From an archaeon (GTDB lineage Archaea > Nanobdellota > Nanobdellia > SCGC-AAA011-G17 > GW2011-AR17): DNA of 6,483 nt. The notes under the pieces were generated by a model. It saw only the letters and a program-made list of their open reading frames with translations, was not told the origin of the DNA and searched no databases. The stretch is taken from assembly GCA_023245755.1 (NCBI GenBank), contig JAHFJQ010000052.1:994-7476 (forward strand), in the 5' to 3' direction. Both the position numbers and the translations under genes were made by a program. This document shows, piece after piece, positions 1 through 5,712 of this stretch (position 1 is its first letter; the number at the start of each line of letters is the position of its first letter).

Positions 1-68
1 TTGTGTCTATTGTGAAGTTTTCTTATTATTTCAAATCTCTGTTCATCCCCTGCATCGTCTCTTGTCAT
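1..68 (-). CDS. Start of a sixth operon gene, partial, unknown function
   Basis: An open frame of 22 full codons begins with ATG at 68-66 and runs off the left edge without a stop. It reads MTRDDAGDEQRFEIIRKLHN and then RH. Its start overlaps the stop of the FG-GAP gene by one base (TAATG), and a GGAG motif lies nine bases upstream inside the end of that gene, in the context GGAGATACA, close to the GGAGAAACA used at the other junctions of the operon. This makes translational coupling likely. The visible N-terminus is charged and hydrophilic with no signal peptide or membrane segment so far, unlike the five genes before it. No family can be recognised from 22 residues, and a chance open frame is not excluded. 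Confidence 0.5.
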   Translation of the reverse strand, partial: MTRDDAGDEQRFEIIRKLHNRH

Positions 69-571
69 TATCTGTATCTCCAATCAAAGTTTCCTTTTCC
101 ATCATTGTAATAGATCATGATTCCTTGCGTGTCTCCAATGAGAAGATCGAGGTCTTTGTCATTATCTACATCTGTAAGTTTTACTGCAATTGCTGCACTG
201 GAATTATCAACTATATCCGGATAACAAATTATTTCTGGATTGGTGAAATTTCCTTTTCCATCATTTTGATAGATACGGACATTATCTAAGTCTCCTACAA
301 TTAATTCTAATGTTCCATCTCCATTGACATCACCAAGGTCCATTGCTATTGCTGATTTATGTACATCATCAGAGTGGGTACGAATGGTATAGACATCTTC
401 TATTGTTCTTCCTGTTGATGTATAGTTGCCTTGTTCTGTTTGTTCTTTCAGTGCTTGTACTGGTTTTTCTGGTGCACATGTTGCAATAGCAAAAATGGCT
501 AGTGCACTAAAATAATACCCAAAAACTCCTAGAACAACTATTGCAGGGCCATAATCTTCTCTATTATTCAT
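68..571 (-). CDS. Membrane-anchored protein with two FG-GAP/VCBS-type calcium-binding repeats
   Basis: This 167-residue product starts at an ATG preceded by GGAG at a 7-base spacing, and its start overlaps the stop of the preceding gene by 8 bases (ATGAATAA). Residues 9-32 are hydrophobic and probably form a membrane anchor or uncleaved signal, leaving the rest outside the cell. Residues 73-109 and 126-162 are two 37-residue repeats, about 20 of 37 positions identical, 53 residues apart. Each holds an aspartate-rich loop (DVNGDG at 81-86, DVDNDKD at 134-140) and ends NDGKGNF. This is the FG-GAP/VCBS/integrin-alpha type pattern, where such loops bind calcium and blades build beta-propellers. 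A propeller usually needs about seven blades; here the protein stops five residues after the second, so it is either a two-blade protein that oligomerises or a shortened relative. The N-terminus shares NREDY with the gene before it. A role in surface binding is only an inference. Confidence 0.88.
   Translation of the reverse strand: MNNREDYGPAIVVLGVFGYYFSALAIFAIATCAPEKPVQALKEQTEQGNYTSTGRTIEDVYTIRTHSDDVHKSAIAMDLGDVNGDGTLELIVGDLDNVRIYQNDGKGNFTNPEIICYPDIVDNSSAAIAVKLTDVDNDKDLDLLIGDTQGIMIYYNDGKGNFDWRYR
78..81 (-). promoter_or_regulatory. Ribosome-binding motif of the partial sixth gene
   Basis: GGAG on the minus strand, in the context GGAGATACA, lies nine bases before ATG 68 and inside the last codons of the FG-GAP gene. 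It echoes the GGAGAAACA of the other junctions and is the main reason to believe the sixth gene. Confidence 0.45.
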
Positions 572-582
572 GTTGTTTCTCC
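550..582 (-). repeat. 33-bp start-region repeat, copy at the FG-GAP gene
   Basis: This block covers the GGAG ribosome-binding site, spacer, start codon and first seven codons (MNNREDY) of the FG-GAP gene. It matches the block at 965-997 at 31 of 33 bases. It also overlaps the 3' end of the preceding gene, whose KEKQHE tail it helps encode. Confidence 0.85.
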
Positions 583-986
583 TTAAGCTTTTCTTCTAAG
601 AAAGCTTGGTAAAACTCTGCTCTATTTGGTGCTAGGTCGTAACATTGATCCAGTTTATAGGAGTTCCATGAACAACGTTCTGTATCACTAGGATCTCCTA
701 TCCAACTTACAGGTGCCTCTTGCCAGTCTTTTATTCTAGAAGTCTTTTCATAGACTGCCCAGAGATGTTCTTCTGTTTCACAATTATGATTCTTTCTATC
801 GGGTTCATGACAGACAAAAACATAGAGGTTTTCTCCTACTTTTTCATCTACAGAATATCTTTCCCAGTCTACTCCATACTTTACAACTCCTGTACAAACT
901 ATTACACTGAGTCCTATTACTCCAAGACATCCAAAGTCTTGAGCACTTACTTTCCTTCTCCATTCATAATCTTCTCTATTACTCAT
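564..986 (-). CDS. Single-pass membrane protein with Cys-rich outer domain, paralogue of the preceding gene
   Basis: This 140-residue protein belongs to no family I recognise. A basic stretch (R10, R11, K12) precedes a hydrophobic segment at about residues 18-38, which predicts a cytoplasmic N-terminus and an outer C-terminal domain. Residues 51-80 align without gaps to residues 37-66 of the gene before it with 15 of 30 identities (GEN, Y, F, TE, H, L, YE shared), and QCYDLA near the end is identical, so the two are tandem paralogues. Cysteines outside the membrane are C59, C69, C105 and C115, spaced ten apart in each pair; C105/C115 are shared with the paralogue and C59/C69 are not. Start overlaps the previous stop as ATGA, with GGAG seven bases upstream. 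The last residues, KEKQHE, are encoded by the ribosome-binding cassette of the next gene. Confidence 0.85.
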   Translation of the reverse strand: MSNREDYEWRRKVSAQDFGCLGVIGLSVIVCTGVVKYGVDWERYSVDEKVGENLYVFVCHEPDRKNHNCETEEHLWAVYEKTSRIKDWQEAPVSWIGDPSDTERCSWNSYKLDQCYDLAPNRAEFYQAFLEEKLKEKQHE

Positions 987-997
987 TTTGTTTCTCC
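965..997 (-). repeat. 33-bp start-region repeat, copy at the fourth operon gene
   Basis: This is the second copy of the ribosome-binding-site-plus-start block, encoding MSNREDY here. GGAG is seven bases before the ATG. In the preceding gene the same bases are read in another frame, giving the tail NGETK. The two copies differ at two positions only, while the proteins diverge right after NREDY. Confidence 0.85.
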
Positions 998-1387
998 GTT
1001 ATTTTTCTCAAATAATGCGTCTAATGCCTTTTGATCTTCCAAAATTCTTTTCTGATAGCCAGCATATGCACTTTTTCTCTCTCTTGCTAGGTCATAGCAT
1101 TGACTAAGACTAGAAGATGCAGGTGAACACCACAGAGGTTCCATAGTCCATGCTGTTGAAGCGTTCATCCATGTTGGAATGGTTACCTTTTCATACATTG
1201 CTTGCAAATGATCTTCTGTGTCTGCGTTTCCTTTTGTTTTATCCAATTCACTATATCTAAACAAATAGACATTTTCTCCAGCTTGAACATACACTTTTTC
1301 TGGCAGTTGCACATCTATTGCAGTCCATACTAATCCTCCTAGCGTTCCTAGAGCACCTAGGAATAATATTCCATCTAGTTTACTCAT
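983..1387 (-). CDS. Single-pass membrane protein of unknown family, paralogue of the following gene
   Basis: This 134-residue product has a glycine-rich hydrophobic segment at residues 6-24 directly after the start, likely a membrane anchor, then a predicted outer domain of about 105 residues. The domain contains GENVYLF (37-43), DTEDHL (56-61), a tryptophan-containing stretch (W73, W80, W86), C87 and the QCYDLA motif with C97, and ends in a charged, probably helical tail. These blocks recur in the downstream neighbour, showing a local gene duplication. C87 and C97 are positioned like C105 and C115 of the paralogue and may form a disulfide. The ATG overlaps the previous stop by 8 bases and has AAGGAG seven bases upstream. 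No catalytic motif is apparent and function is unknown. Confidence 0.85.
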   Translation of the reverse strand: MSKLDGILFLGALGTLGGLVWTAIDVQLPEKVYVQAGENVYLFRYSELDKTKGNADTEDHLQAMYEKVTIPTWMNASTAWTMEPLWCSPASSSLSQCYDLARERKSAYAGYQKRILEDQKALDALFEKNNGETK

Positions 1388-1709
1388 GTTGTTTCTCCTT
1401 CATGTATTGTTCAATAGGCTCTCCTTCGATTGTTATGTAGGCTTTCCTTCCATCAATGAGATACCACTGCGCATCTGCTTCTATATAGACTTGGCTACAC
1501 TGTTCTTGTGTTGCGATAATGTTGTCCAATCTCGTCCTTACATTTCGATACTTAAAGTCCTCTGCACAACTATTTGCTACAGCTAGCATAAAAACATACA
1601 TAAAGAGCGTATTTTGTTTTTCTCGAATGTTATTTAATCGGGTTATCATACTATTTTGTAGATTACTTATCGAACTCTCTACACTTTGGATTTTTTCTTC
1701 TATAGTCAT
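1380..1709 (-). CDS. Small coiled-coil membrane protein, unknown function
   Basis: With the chosen ATG the product has 109 residues. Residues 4-32 look like a coiled coil with hydrophobic residues at heptad spacing (I7, V10, I14, L17, M21, I28). A short hydrophobic segment at about 34-47 (TLFMYVFMLAVANS) may cross the membrane, followed by an outer domain of some 60 residues with C48 and C71. Basic residues lie just before the segment, fitting a cytoplasmic coiled coil and outer C-terminus. An upstream in-frame ATG at 1748 would add 13 basic residues and overlap the preceding gene by 29 bases; I prefer 1709 because AGGAAAGA lies just before it and the preceding gene stops ten bases upstream. 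The C-terminal KEKQHE is dictated by the ribosome-binding site of the next gene. The segment is short for a transmembrane helix, so topology is tentative. Confidence 0.8.
   Translation of the reverse strand: MTIEEKIQSVESSISNLQNSMITRLNNIREKQNTLFMYVFMLAVANSCAEDFKYRNVRTRLDNIIATQEQCSQVYIEADAQWYLIDGRKAYITIEGEPIEQYMKEKQHE
1388..1400 (-). promoter_or_regulatory. Coupled ribosome-binding cassette, junction of second and third operon genes
   Basis: AAGGAGAAACAAC precedes ATG 1387 with GGAG seven bases upstream. It lies wholly within the coding end of the previous gene, where it encodes the KEKQH tail, and the start and stop codons overlap as ATGAGTAA. Confidence 0.75.
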
Positions 1710-1710
1710 T

Positions 1711-1718
1711 TCTTTCCT
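1711..1718 (-). promoter_or_regulatory. Ribosome-binding site deciding the start of the coiled-coil gene
   Basis: AGGAAAGA on the minus strand lies immediately before ATG 1709, just after or across the end of the preceding gene. It favours this ATG over the upstream in-frame ATG at 1748. Confidence 0.5.
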
Positions 1719-1719
1719 A

Positions 1720-2124
1720 TCATTCTTTTTTCTGTGCGAGATATTCACTTAGTATGGTTCGACATTGCTCTTGCATGGTGTATCTTTCTTCAAAGGGCAT
1801 TGCTGCAAGATTTTCTGCACGAACTTGTGCTTGGTGTTCTCTTCTTTCTCTTTGCCTTCTTGCAATGATTATTGGAATTATTGGTGAACCCAAAGCGTAT
1901 TCGTTTTGCGTAATAGAAGGCTCCGGATTTGTTTGTGCAAGTTGGATAGTCCTTCCATTGATGATGCAATTGTAGCCATCTGGTCTGTGGATTGTATACA
2001 CTTCTGCTCCATTGTCTTTGCTTTCATATACAGTATACCCATCTATACGGGTTGGGACAGAACATGCCATTGTTCCTAAGAGGCTCATTCCGATAAGTTG
2101 TCTTAATTTCATAGTCACTACCAT
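1720..2124 (-). CDS. Small exported or lipoprotein-like protein, first gene of the operon
   Basis: No family is recognised. With the ATG at 2124 the product has 134 residues. Residues 6-20 are a basic-then-hydrophobic signal-like segment ending TMAC (C21), which resembles but does not match a lipoprotein box well (T and M at -3 and -2). The rest is predicted outer: residues 28-62 are rich in Y, D and G (IDGYTVYES, YNCIINGR), a short very hydrophobic stretch PIIPIIIA lies at 81-88, and residues 89-134 are highly charged and probably helical. C53 and C121 are the other cysteines. Possible starts are GTG 2136, ATG 2124, GTG 2118 and ATG 2112. I chose 2124 because a TATA-like element is centred about 28 bases upstream, the distance seen at the other leaderless genes here; 2112 (MKLRQL) is a good alternative. 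Confidence 0.78.
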   Translation of the reverse strand: MVVTMKLRQLIGMSLLGTMACSVPTRIDGYTVYESKDNGAEVYTIHRPDGYNCIINGRTIQLAQTNPEPSITQNEYALGSPIIPIIIARRQRERREHQAQVRAENLAAMPFEERYTMQEQCRTILSEYLAQKKE

Positions 2125-2148
2125 AGGGATAACCACTATATCAAATAT

Positions 2149-2156
2149 CTTAAATA
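2149..2156 (-). promoter_or_regulatory. TATA-like element of the small-protein operon
   Basis: On the minus strand TATTTAAG is centred about 28 bases before ATG 2124, the spacing seen at the other genes of this window. It supports transcription of the left operon starting at or next to that ATG. The symmetric box at 2178-2189 is a second candidate and would give a leader of about 33 bases. Confidence 0.5.
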
Positions 2157-2177
2157 CTATTTTTTACTCAAAGGGAA

Positions 2178-2189
2178 TATTTATAAATA
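2178..2189 (+). promoter_or_regulatory. TATA box of the Lrp-type regulator gene
   Basis: TATTTATAAATA is a perfect 12-bp palindrome centred 26-27 bases before ATG 2210, preceded by purine-rich AAAGGGAA that could serve as a BRE. An archaeal start site about 25 bases downstream would fall on the ATG, giving a leaderless mRNA. Because the box is symmetric it could also be read on the minus strand, with a start site near 2157. Confidence 0.7.
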
Positions 2190-2199
2190 ATAGGCTATT
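2189..2199. promoter_or_regulatory. Possible operator: 11-bp dyad AATAG-G-CTATT
   Basis: The two 5-bp arms are perfect inverted repeats around a central G. The dyad sits between the TATA box and the start codon of the Lrp-type gene, where a bound repressor would block transcription. Lrp-family proteins often bind such short imperfect dyads in AT-rich DNA and regulate their own genes. A dyad this short can occur by chance. Confidence 0.3.
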
Positions 2200-2209
2200 T
2201 GTAAAATAT

Positions 2210-3154
2210 ATGGTCCTACTAGACACATTTGATAAAAAGCTACTTCAAGAATTAGATAGCGATGCTTCTCAACCATTGCATCAACTCGCAAAGAAAATAC
2301 GACGATCAAAACAGTTTGTTTCGTTTCGATTAAAACGCCTTGAAGAAGAAAAAGTCATTTTAGGGTATACAGCACTAGTGGATATTTTAGCATTAGGATA
2401 TTTCCCTTTCCGTGTGTCTATTGATTTTGAACGAATGACGGAACAAGATAAAGATAAATTTGTTCAAGCTATGAAGAAACACAATCAAGTTGTTCAAATT
2501 ACTCTCATTAGAGAAAGGTGGGATCTTGCACTCTTTATTATTGTCAAAGATGTACAAGAATTTAGGGAATTCTGGGATGCTATTCTTTTTACGTATAGAC
2601 CTTTTATCAAAGCACATGTTGTTTCTATTTATGCACCCTTGCATAATTTTCCTAAAACTTTTCTTGCTGGGCAACAAAGAAAAGAACGCATACTTGGATC
2701 GAGAAAAGAACCCAAGGTCGTAGAAGAAGCATTTGTTCGTACTTATGCAAAAAATGTGCGGCAGACTATTGTAGAACTTTCTCAAAAAGTGCATAAAAAT
2801 CCTAAAACGGCTATTAAGATGATTGATGTCTTGGAAAAAGAAGAAGTTATTGTAGGATATCAAGTGCATCTTAACCCTCTTGCTTTTGGTTATAAATCCT
2901 ATTTTGTTTCTTTTTTGTTACGAGAAGGAAAACACAGTCAAGAGTTGTTTGCCTATTGTAAATCGATTCCTGAAGTCTATCAAATAAACCGTATTATTGG
3001 AGGAGATGATCTGGAACTTCTCTTTATGGTTGAAACCAGACAAAGCCTCTTACAACTTGTTGACAAAATTAAAGAAAAATTTCGACAAAGTATTGTTGAT
3101 GATACGAGCTTTGAATTTACTACAGTGTACAGTCAGGGAATTATTCCTGTCTAA
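2210..3154 (+). CDS. Lrp/AsnC-type transcriptional regulator with two tandem HTH-ligand units
   Basis: This is a 314-residue DNA-binding regulator built from two consecutive Lrp/AsnC-like units. Unit one has a winged helix-turn-helix at about 5-52 (recognition region SKQFVSFRLKRLEEEKVILGY) followed by an alpha/beta sandwich at 55-140. Unit two has a second helix-turn-helix at about 172-217 (NPKTAIKMIDVLEKEEVIVGY) and a second sandwich at 220-308. Ordinary Lrp proteins have one unit of about 150 residues and bind DNA as dimers or larger; this chain could act as a built-in pseudo-dimer. The frame is open back to 2012, but a start there would run across the promoter region and into the divergent gene. 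ATG 2210 begins exactly where LDTFDKKLLQEL, a typical Lrp start, appears and lies 26 bases after a TATA box, so the mRNA is probably leaderless. Effector and targets are unknown; it may control itself and the divergent operon. Confidence 0.9.
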   Translation: MVLLDTFDKKLLQELDSDASQPLHQLAKKIRRSKQFVSFRLKRLEEEKVILGYTALVDILALGYFPFRVSIDFERMTEQDKDKFVQAMKKHNQVVQITLIRERWDLALFIIVKDVQEFREFWDAILFTYRPFIKAHVVSIYAPLHNFPKTFLAGQQRKERILGSRKEPKVVEEAFVRTYAKNVRQTIVELSQKVHKNPKTAIKMIDVLEKEEVIVGYQVHLNPLAFGYKSYFVSFLLREGKHSQELFAYCKSIPEVYQINRIIGGDDLELLFMVETRQSLLQLVDKIKEKFRQSIVDDTSFEFTTVYSQGIIPV

Positions 3155-4266
3155 AGTAAATCTCGAGTGAGAGCATACTCCGCAACTTGTATGACACCTT
3201 TTGCAGCTCCCCTTTGGAGATTGTTTGAAAGAACTTGCCATTTGAGACCACAGGTATAGGCTTCACTGGTTTCTATTCTTCCTACAATTGCAGCCATGCC
3301 TCCATCAAGATATGCATCTAGACGAGGTTGGGGACTTCTTTGTAATACATGAATACAAGAGGAGGGACTGGAAGGTAAAAAACCAAACTCTCTTCTTGAT
3401 CGATCATTAAATGTTTCATAGAATCCTACAAGTTCTTCAGGAGATATAGGCTCTAGTGTTTCTGCAAACACCGTTTCAAAATGGCCTACTTCTACCGGCA
3501 CACGAACACAACTACAGTCGATTTTAAAGCCCTTTTGTAAATGAGCTAAAATTTTTGCTGTTTCTTTTCTGACTTTCTGTTCTTCACCAGAAATATAGCC
3601 AATCACATTTTCGTTGAGAGCAAAAAATGGATCTCCACGAGCAATATGTGTATCAGGAGAAATAGCTTGGTCTCCCCTATATTGAGGCATTGTGCCTTGC
3701 GTTCTCCATAGATCCAATAGTTCTGCACCCCCACCTGATACTGCTTGGTAGGACGTCATGATCACACTTTCTATTCTTCGAAGTTGTGCTAAGGGTGCTA
3801 AAGACAAAACTAAACCTACCGTTGTGCAATTTGGACCGGGAAGCACCCAGCCTTTCCAATTTCTGTTTGCTTGCTGCTGTCTTACTTTCTCAATTGTTTC
3901 GCCATTTATTTCTGGAATAATTAAAGGAACATCTTCTTCGTAACGGAATGCAGACGTTGTGCTTACTACGGGAGTGTGTACGGCACATCTTTCCTCTAGA
4001 TCACGTGCTACTTCTGAAGGAAGTGCTGAACAAATAAGATCATAACTTGCTGAGATATCATTTACATCTCTTAGTTGGAGATTTCTAATATCCTGATGTA
4101 CTCCTTCTAGAGATAGTCTGCATGCCTCTTCTAAGGTTTTTCCTCTATTTCTTTCTGAAGCGTATAAGGCTACAATTTCAAACCAAGGATGATCTTGGAG
4201 AGTATGTATAAATTCTAATCCTGCTGCGCCTGTTGCACCCATAATTGCTACTTGCTTCTTTGGCAT
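3151..4266 (-). CDS. asd: Aspartate-semialdehyde dehydrogenase, archaeal/fungal type
   Basis: The enzyme reduces L-aspartyl-4-phosphate with NADPH to L-aspartate 4-semialdehyde in the cytoplasm, the branch point to threonine, methionine and lysine. The 371-residue product is near the family's usual length. Residues 10-16 (GATGAAG) are the dinucleotide-binding glycine loop; SALPSEVA (80-87) is typical of the family; PGPNCTT at 143-149 holds the catalytic cysteine C147; SYQAVSGGG is at 172-180; SGEEQK at 226-231; RVPVEVGH at 255-262 ends in the likely catalytic histidine H262; and SNNLQRGAAKG at 347-357 closes the C-terminal coenzyme site. The related N-acetyl-glutamyl-phosphate reductases lack this set. 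ATG 4266 lies about 25 bases after a TATA box, suggesting a leaderless mRNA. No other gene of the pathway is in the window. The 3' end overlaps the convergent regulator gene by 4 bases (3151-3154). Confidence 0.94.
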   Translation of the reverse strand: MPKKQVAIMGATGAAGLEFIHTLQDHPWFEIVALYASERNRGKTLEEACRLSLEGVHQDIRNLQLRDVNDISASYDLICSALPSEVARDLEERCAVHTPVVSTTSAFRYEEDVPLIIPEINGETIEKVRQQQANRNWKGWVLPGPNCTTVGLVLSLAPLAQLRRIESVIMTSYQAVSGGGAELLDLWRTQGTMPQYRGDQAISPDTHIARGDPFFALNENVIGYISGEEQKVRKETAKILAHLQKGFKIDCSCVRVPVEVGHFETVFAETLEPISPEELVGFYETFNDRSRREFGFLPSSPSSCIHVLQRSPQPRLDAYLDGGMAAIVGRIETSEAYTCGLKWQVLSNNLQRGAAKGVIQVAEYALTRDLL

Positions 4267-4286
4267 GGCAGAAATAATTTTTATTT

Positions 4287-4295
4287 TATTTATAA
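4287..4295 (-). promoter_or_regulatory. TATA box of asd
   Basis: TTATAAATA on the minus strand is centred about 25 bases before the asd ATG, within the 35-bp gap after cysS. It predicts a leaderless asd transcript independent of cysS. No Shine-Dalgarno motif precedes the ATG (context TTATTTCTGCC). Confidence 0.65.
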
Positions 4296-4301
4296 GAATT
4301 C

Positions 4302-5690
4302 CTATACTCTTTTGAGTAGCGGACCAGAAGGGGTATCTTCTATACTATAGCCCAAGGATTTTAATTTATCACGGATTTGGTCTGCCTCTTTCCAGTTTTT
4401 TTTGAGACGAGCATCTTCTCTCTTTTCCATAAGTATTTGGACTTCTTCAGAGATATTTACTTTTTTTATGCTCTCTACTCCTAGCCCCAGAACGCGATCA
4501 AACTCTAGTAAAGTTCTGTATTTTATTTTATTATTTACCTCTTCATCTTTAAGCATTGCCCATACTACTGCGAGAGCTTGAGGCATATTAAGATCATCGT
4601 TTATTGCACCTTGGAAGTCTTCTATAAATGACTCTGCGTTTTTCTTTCCTTGTGTAGGTTTTTCTATCAGTTCCAAAACTTTATTCTGCAATTTTTTCCA
4701 GGCATTCTGTGCAGAGTCCATTGCTTCCCAAGAAAACATTAAAGGTTTTCTATAGTGTGTTCCAAGGCAGAAATATCTGTATGCAAGAGGATCATAGCCC
4801 TTTTCTTGAACAAAAGAAAGCGTGAGAAAATTTCCTTTTGATTTCCCTATTTTTTCACTATCGCCAACTACCAGGAACTCTCCATGCATCCAATAATGTA
4901 CCCAAGGCTTTACGTCTAAAGCAGATTCAGATTGTGCAATTTCATTGGTATGATGCACAGGAATATGATCTATGCCCCCACAATGGATATCAAAACTTTT
5001 TCCAAGATATTTTGTTGCCATTGCAGAACATTCAATGTGCCAGCCAGGGTATCCTACTCCCCAAGGTGAAGGCCATTTCATATCTTGATCTTGAAATTTA
5101 GACTTTGTAAACCAAAGAACAAAATCTTGAGAACTTTTTTTATTGAGATCTTTTTCTACTCGCTCTTGATTTTCTGCTTTGAGATCAAGCCTTGCAAGCT
5201 TTCCATAATCCTTTACTTTAGAGGTATCAAAATAGACATTTCCCCCAGAAAGATAAGTGAAGCCTTTTTTCTCTAAAGAACTAATCATCTCTATTTGTTC
5301 TTTAATATGATCCGTTGCTTTACACCAAATCGTTGGATCTTGAATATTGAGTTTCTTGATATCCTTTTGAAACTCTTGCGTATAAAATTCTGCAATATCC
5401 CACACAGTTTTCTTTTCTCTCTTTGCTCCTTTGAGCATTTTATCTTCTCCTTCATCGGCATCAGAAGTGAGATGACCTACATCTGTAATGTTGAGAACAT
5501 GTTTTACTTTGTATCCATTAAAGAGTAAAATTCTCTTGAGAAGATCTTCAAAAATATAGGTTCTTAGATTTCCTATATGAGCATAATCATACACCGTAAA
5601 CCCGCAGGTGTACAAACCAACTTCATTCTTCTTTATTGGAGAAAATGTTTCTTTTTTTCTGATGAGAGTGTTGTAAATCTTTAAGGCCAT
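4302..5690 (-). CDS. cysS: Cysteinyl-tRNA synthetase
   Basis: This class I synthetase charges tRNA-Cys with cysteine using ATP. The 462-residue length is normal. The signature HIGH motif appears as HIGN at 38-41 within YTCGFTVYDYAHIGNLRT (27-44), and the KMSKS loop as KIGKS at 280-284 followed by KGNF. Zinc ligands that select cysteine over serine are C29, C221 (HIECS), H246 and E250 (HHTNE), with the 25- and 4-residue spacings of well-studied CysRS. GWHIECSAM at 216-224 and HCGGIDHI at 236-243 are typical. Residues about 355-405 form the helical DALR-type domain (DDLNMPQAL), and the last 40 residues form the C-terminal anticodon-recognition part (WKEADQIRDKLKSLGYSIED). ATG 5690 lies about 27 bases after a TATA box that overlaps the end of the upstream gene. 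KIGKS is a mild deviation from KMSKS but keeps the key lysines. Confidence 0.97.
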   Translation of the reverse strand: MALKIYNTLIRKKETFSPIKKNEVGLYTCGFTVYDYAHIGNLRTYIFEDLLKRILLFNGYKVKHVLNITDVGHLTSDADEGEDKMLKGAKREKKTVWDIAEFYTQEFQKDIKKLNIQDPTIWCKATDHIKEQIEMISSLEKKGFTYLSGGNVYFDTSKVKDYGKLARLDLKAENQERVEKDLNKKSSQDFVLWFTKSKFQDQDMKWPSPWGVGYPGWHIECSAMATKYLGKSFDIHCGGIDHIPVHHTNEIAQSESALDVKPWVHYWMHGEFLVVGDSEKIGKSKGNFLTLSFVQEKGYDPLAYRYFCLGTHYRKPLMFSWEAMDSAQNAWKKLQNKVLELIEKPTQGKKNAESFIEDFQGAINDDLNMPQALAVVWAMLKDEEVNNKIKYRTLLEFDRVLGLGVESIKKVNISEEVQILMEKREDARLKKNWKEADQIRDKLKSLGYSIEDTPSGPLLKRV

Positions 5691-5712
5691 TCTTTATAAA
5701 ATAGATCCAGTT

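Noticed and set aside
1..110. Frameshift continuation of the FG-GAP repeats past the stop at 68-70
   Set aside because: None of the three minus-strand frames to the edge shows the aspartate loop or NDGKGNF pattern. The TAATG overlap with an upstream GGAG fits a new gene better, although only 67 bases are visible.
62..1975. Several plus-strand open frames of 60-104 codons opposite the left operon
   Set aside because: They are rich in F, S, C and I, as expected from the complement of coding DNA, have no ribosome-binding site or TATA box, and conflict with the coupled minus-strand genes that show paralogy and domain repeats.
2062..2073. Canonical lipoprotein box in the first operon gene
   Set aside because: The residues before C21 are T-M-A rather than the usual L-[AST]-[GA]. 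A signal-like segment is clear, but lipid attachment at C21 is not established.
2012..2209. Longer N-terminus for the Lrp-type regulator, starting at 2012
   Set aside because: It would cover the promoter region and overlap the divergent operon gene by over 100 bases. The extra 66 residues do not resemble any Lrp part, and the Lrp fold begins right at ATG 2210.
2393..2869. 158-codon minus-strand frame inside the regulator gene
   Set aside because: It is antisense to a well-supported Lrp-type gene, has low-complexity F/N/S-rich composition and no domain signal.
3151..4266. N-acetyl-gamma-glutamyl-phosphate reductase (ArgC/LysY) as the identity of the dehydrogenase
   Set aside because: The general fold is similar, but PGPNCTT, SYQAVSGGG and SNNLQRGAAKG are the aspartate-semialdehyde dehydrogenase set.
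4267..4301. Intrinsic terminator between cysS and asd
   Set aside because: The gap is AT-rich but shows no hairpin followed by a T-run on the minus strand; it is better explained as the asd TATA region.
4838..5528. Three plus-strand frames within cysS
   Set aside because: They are antisense to conserved synthetase motifs and carry no independent start or domain evidence.
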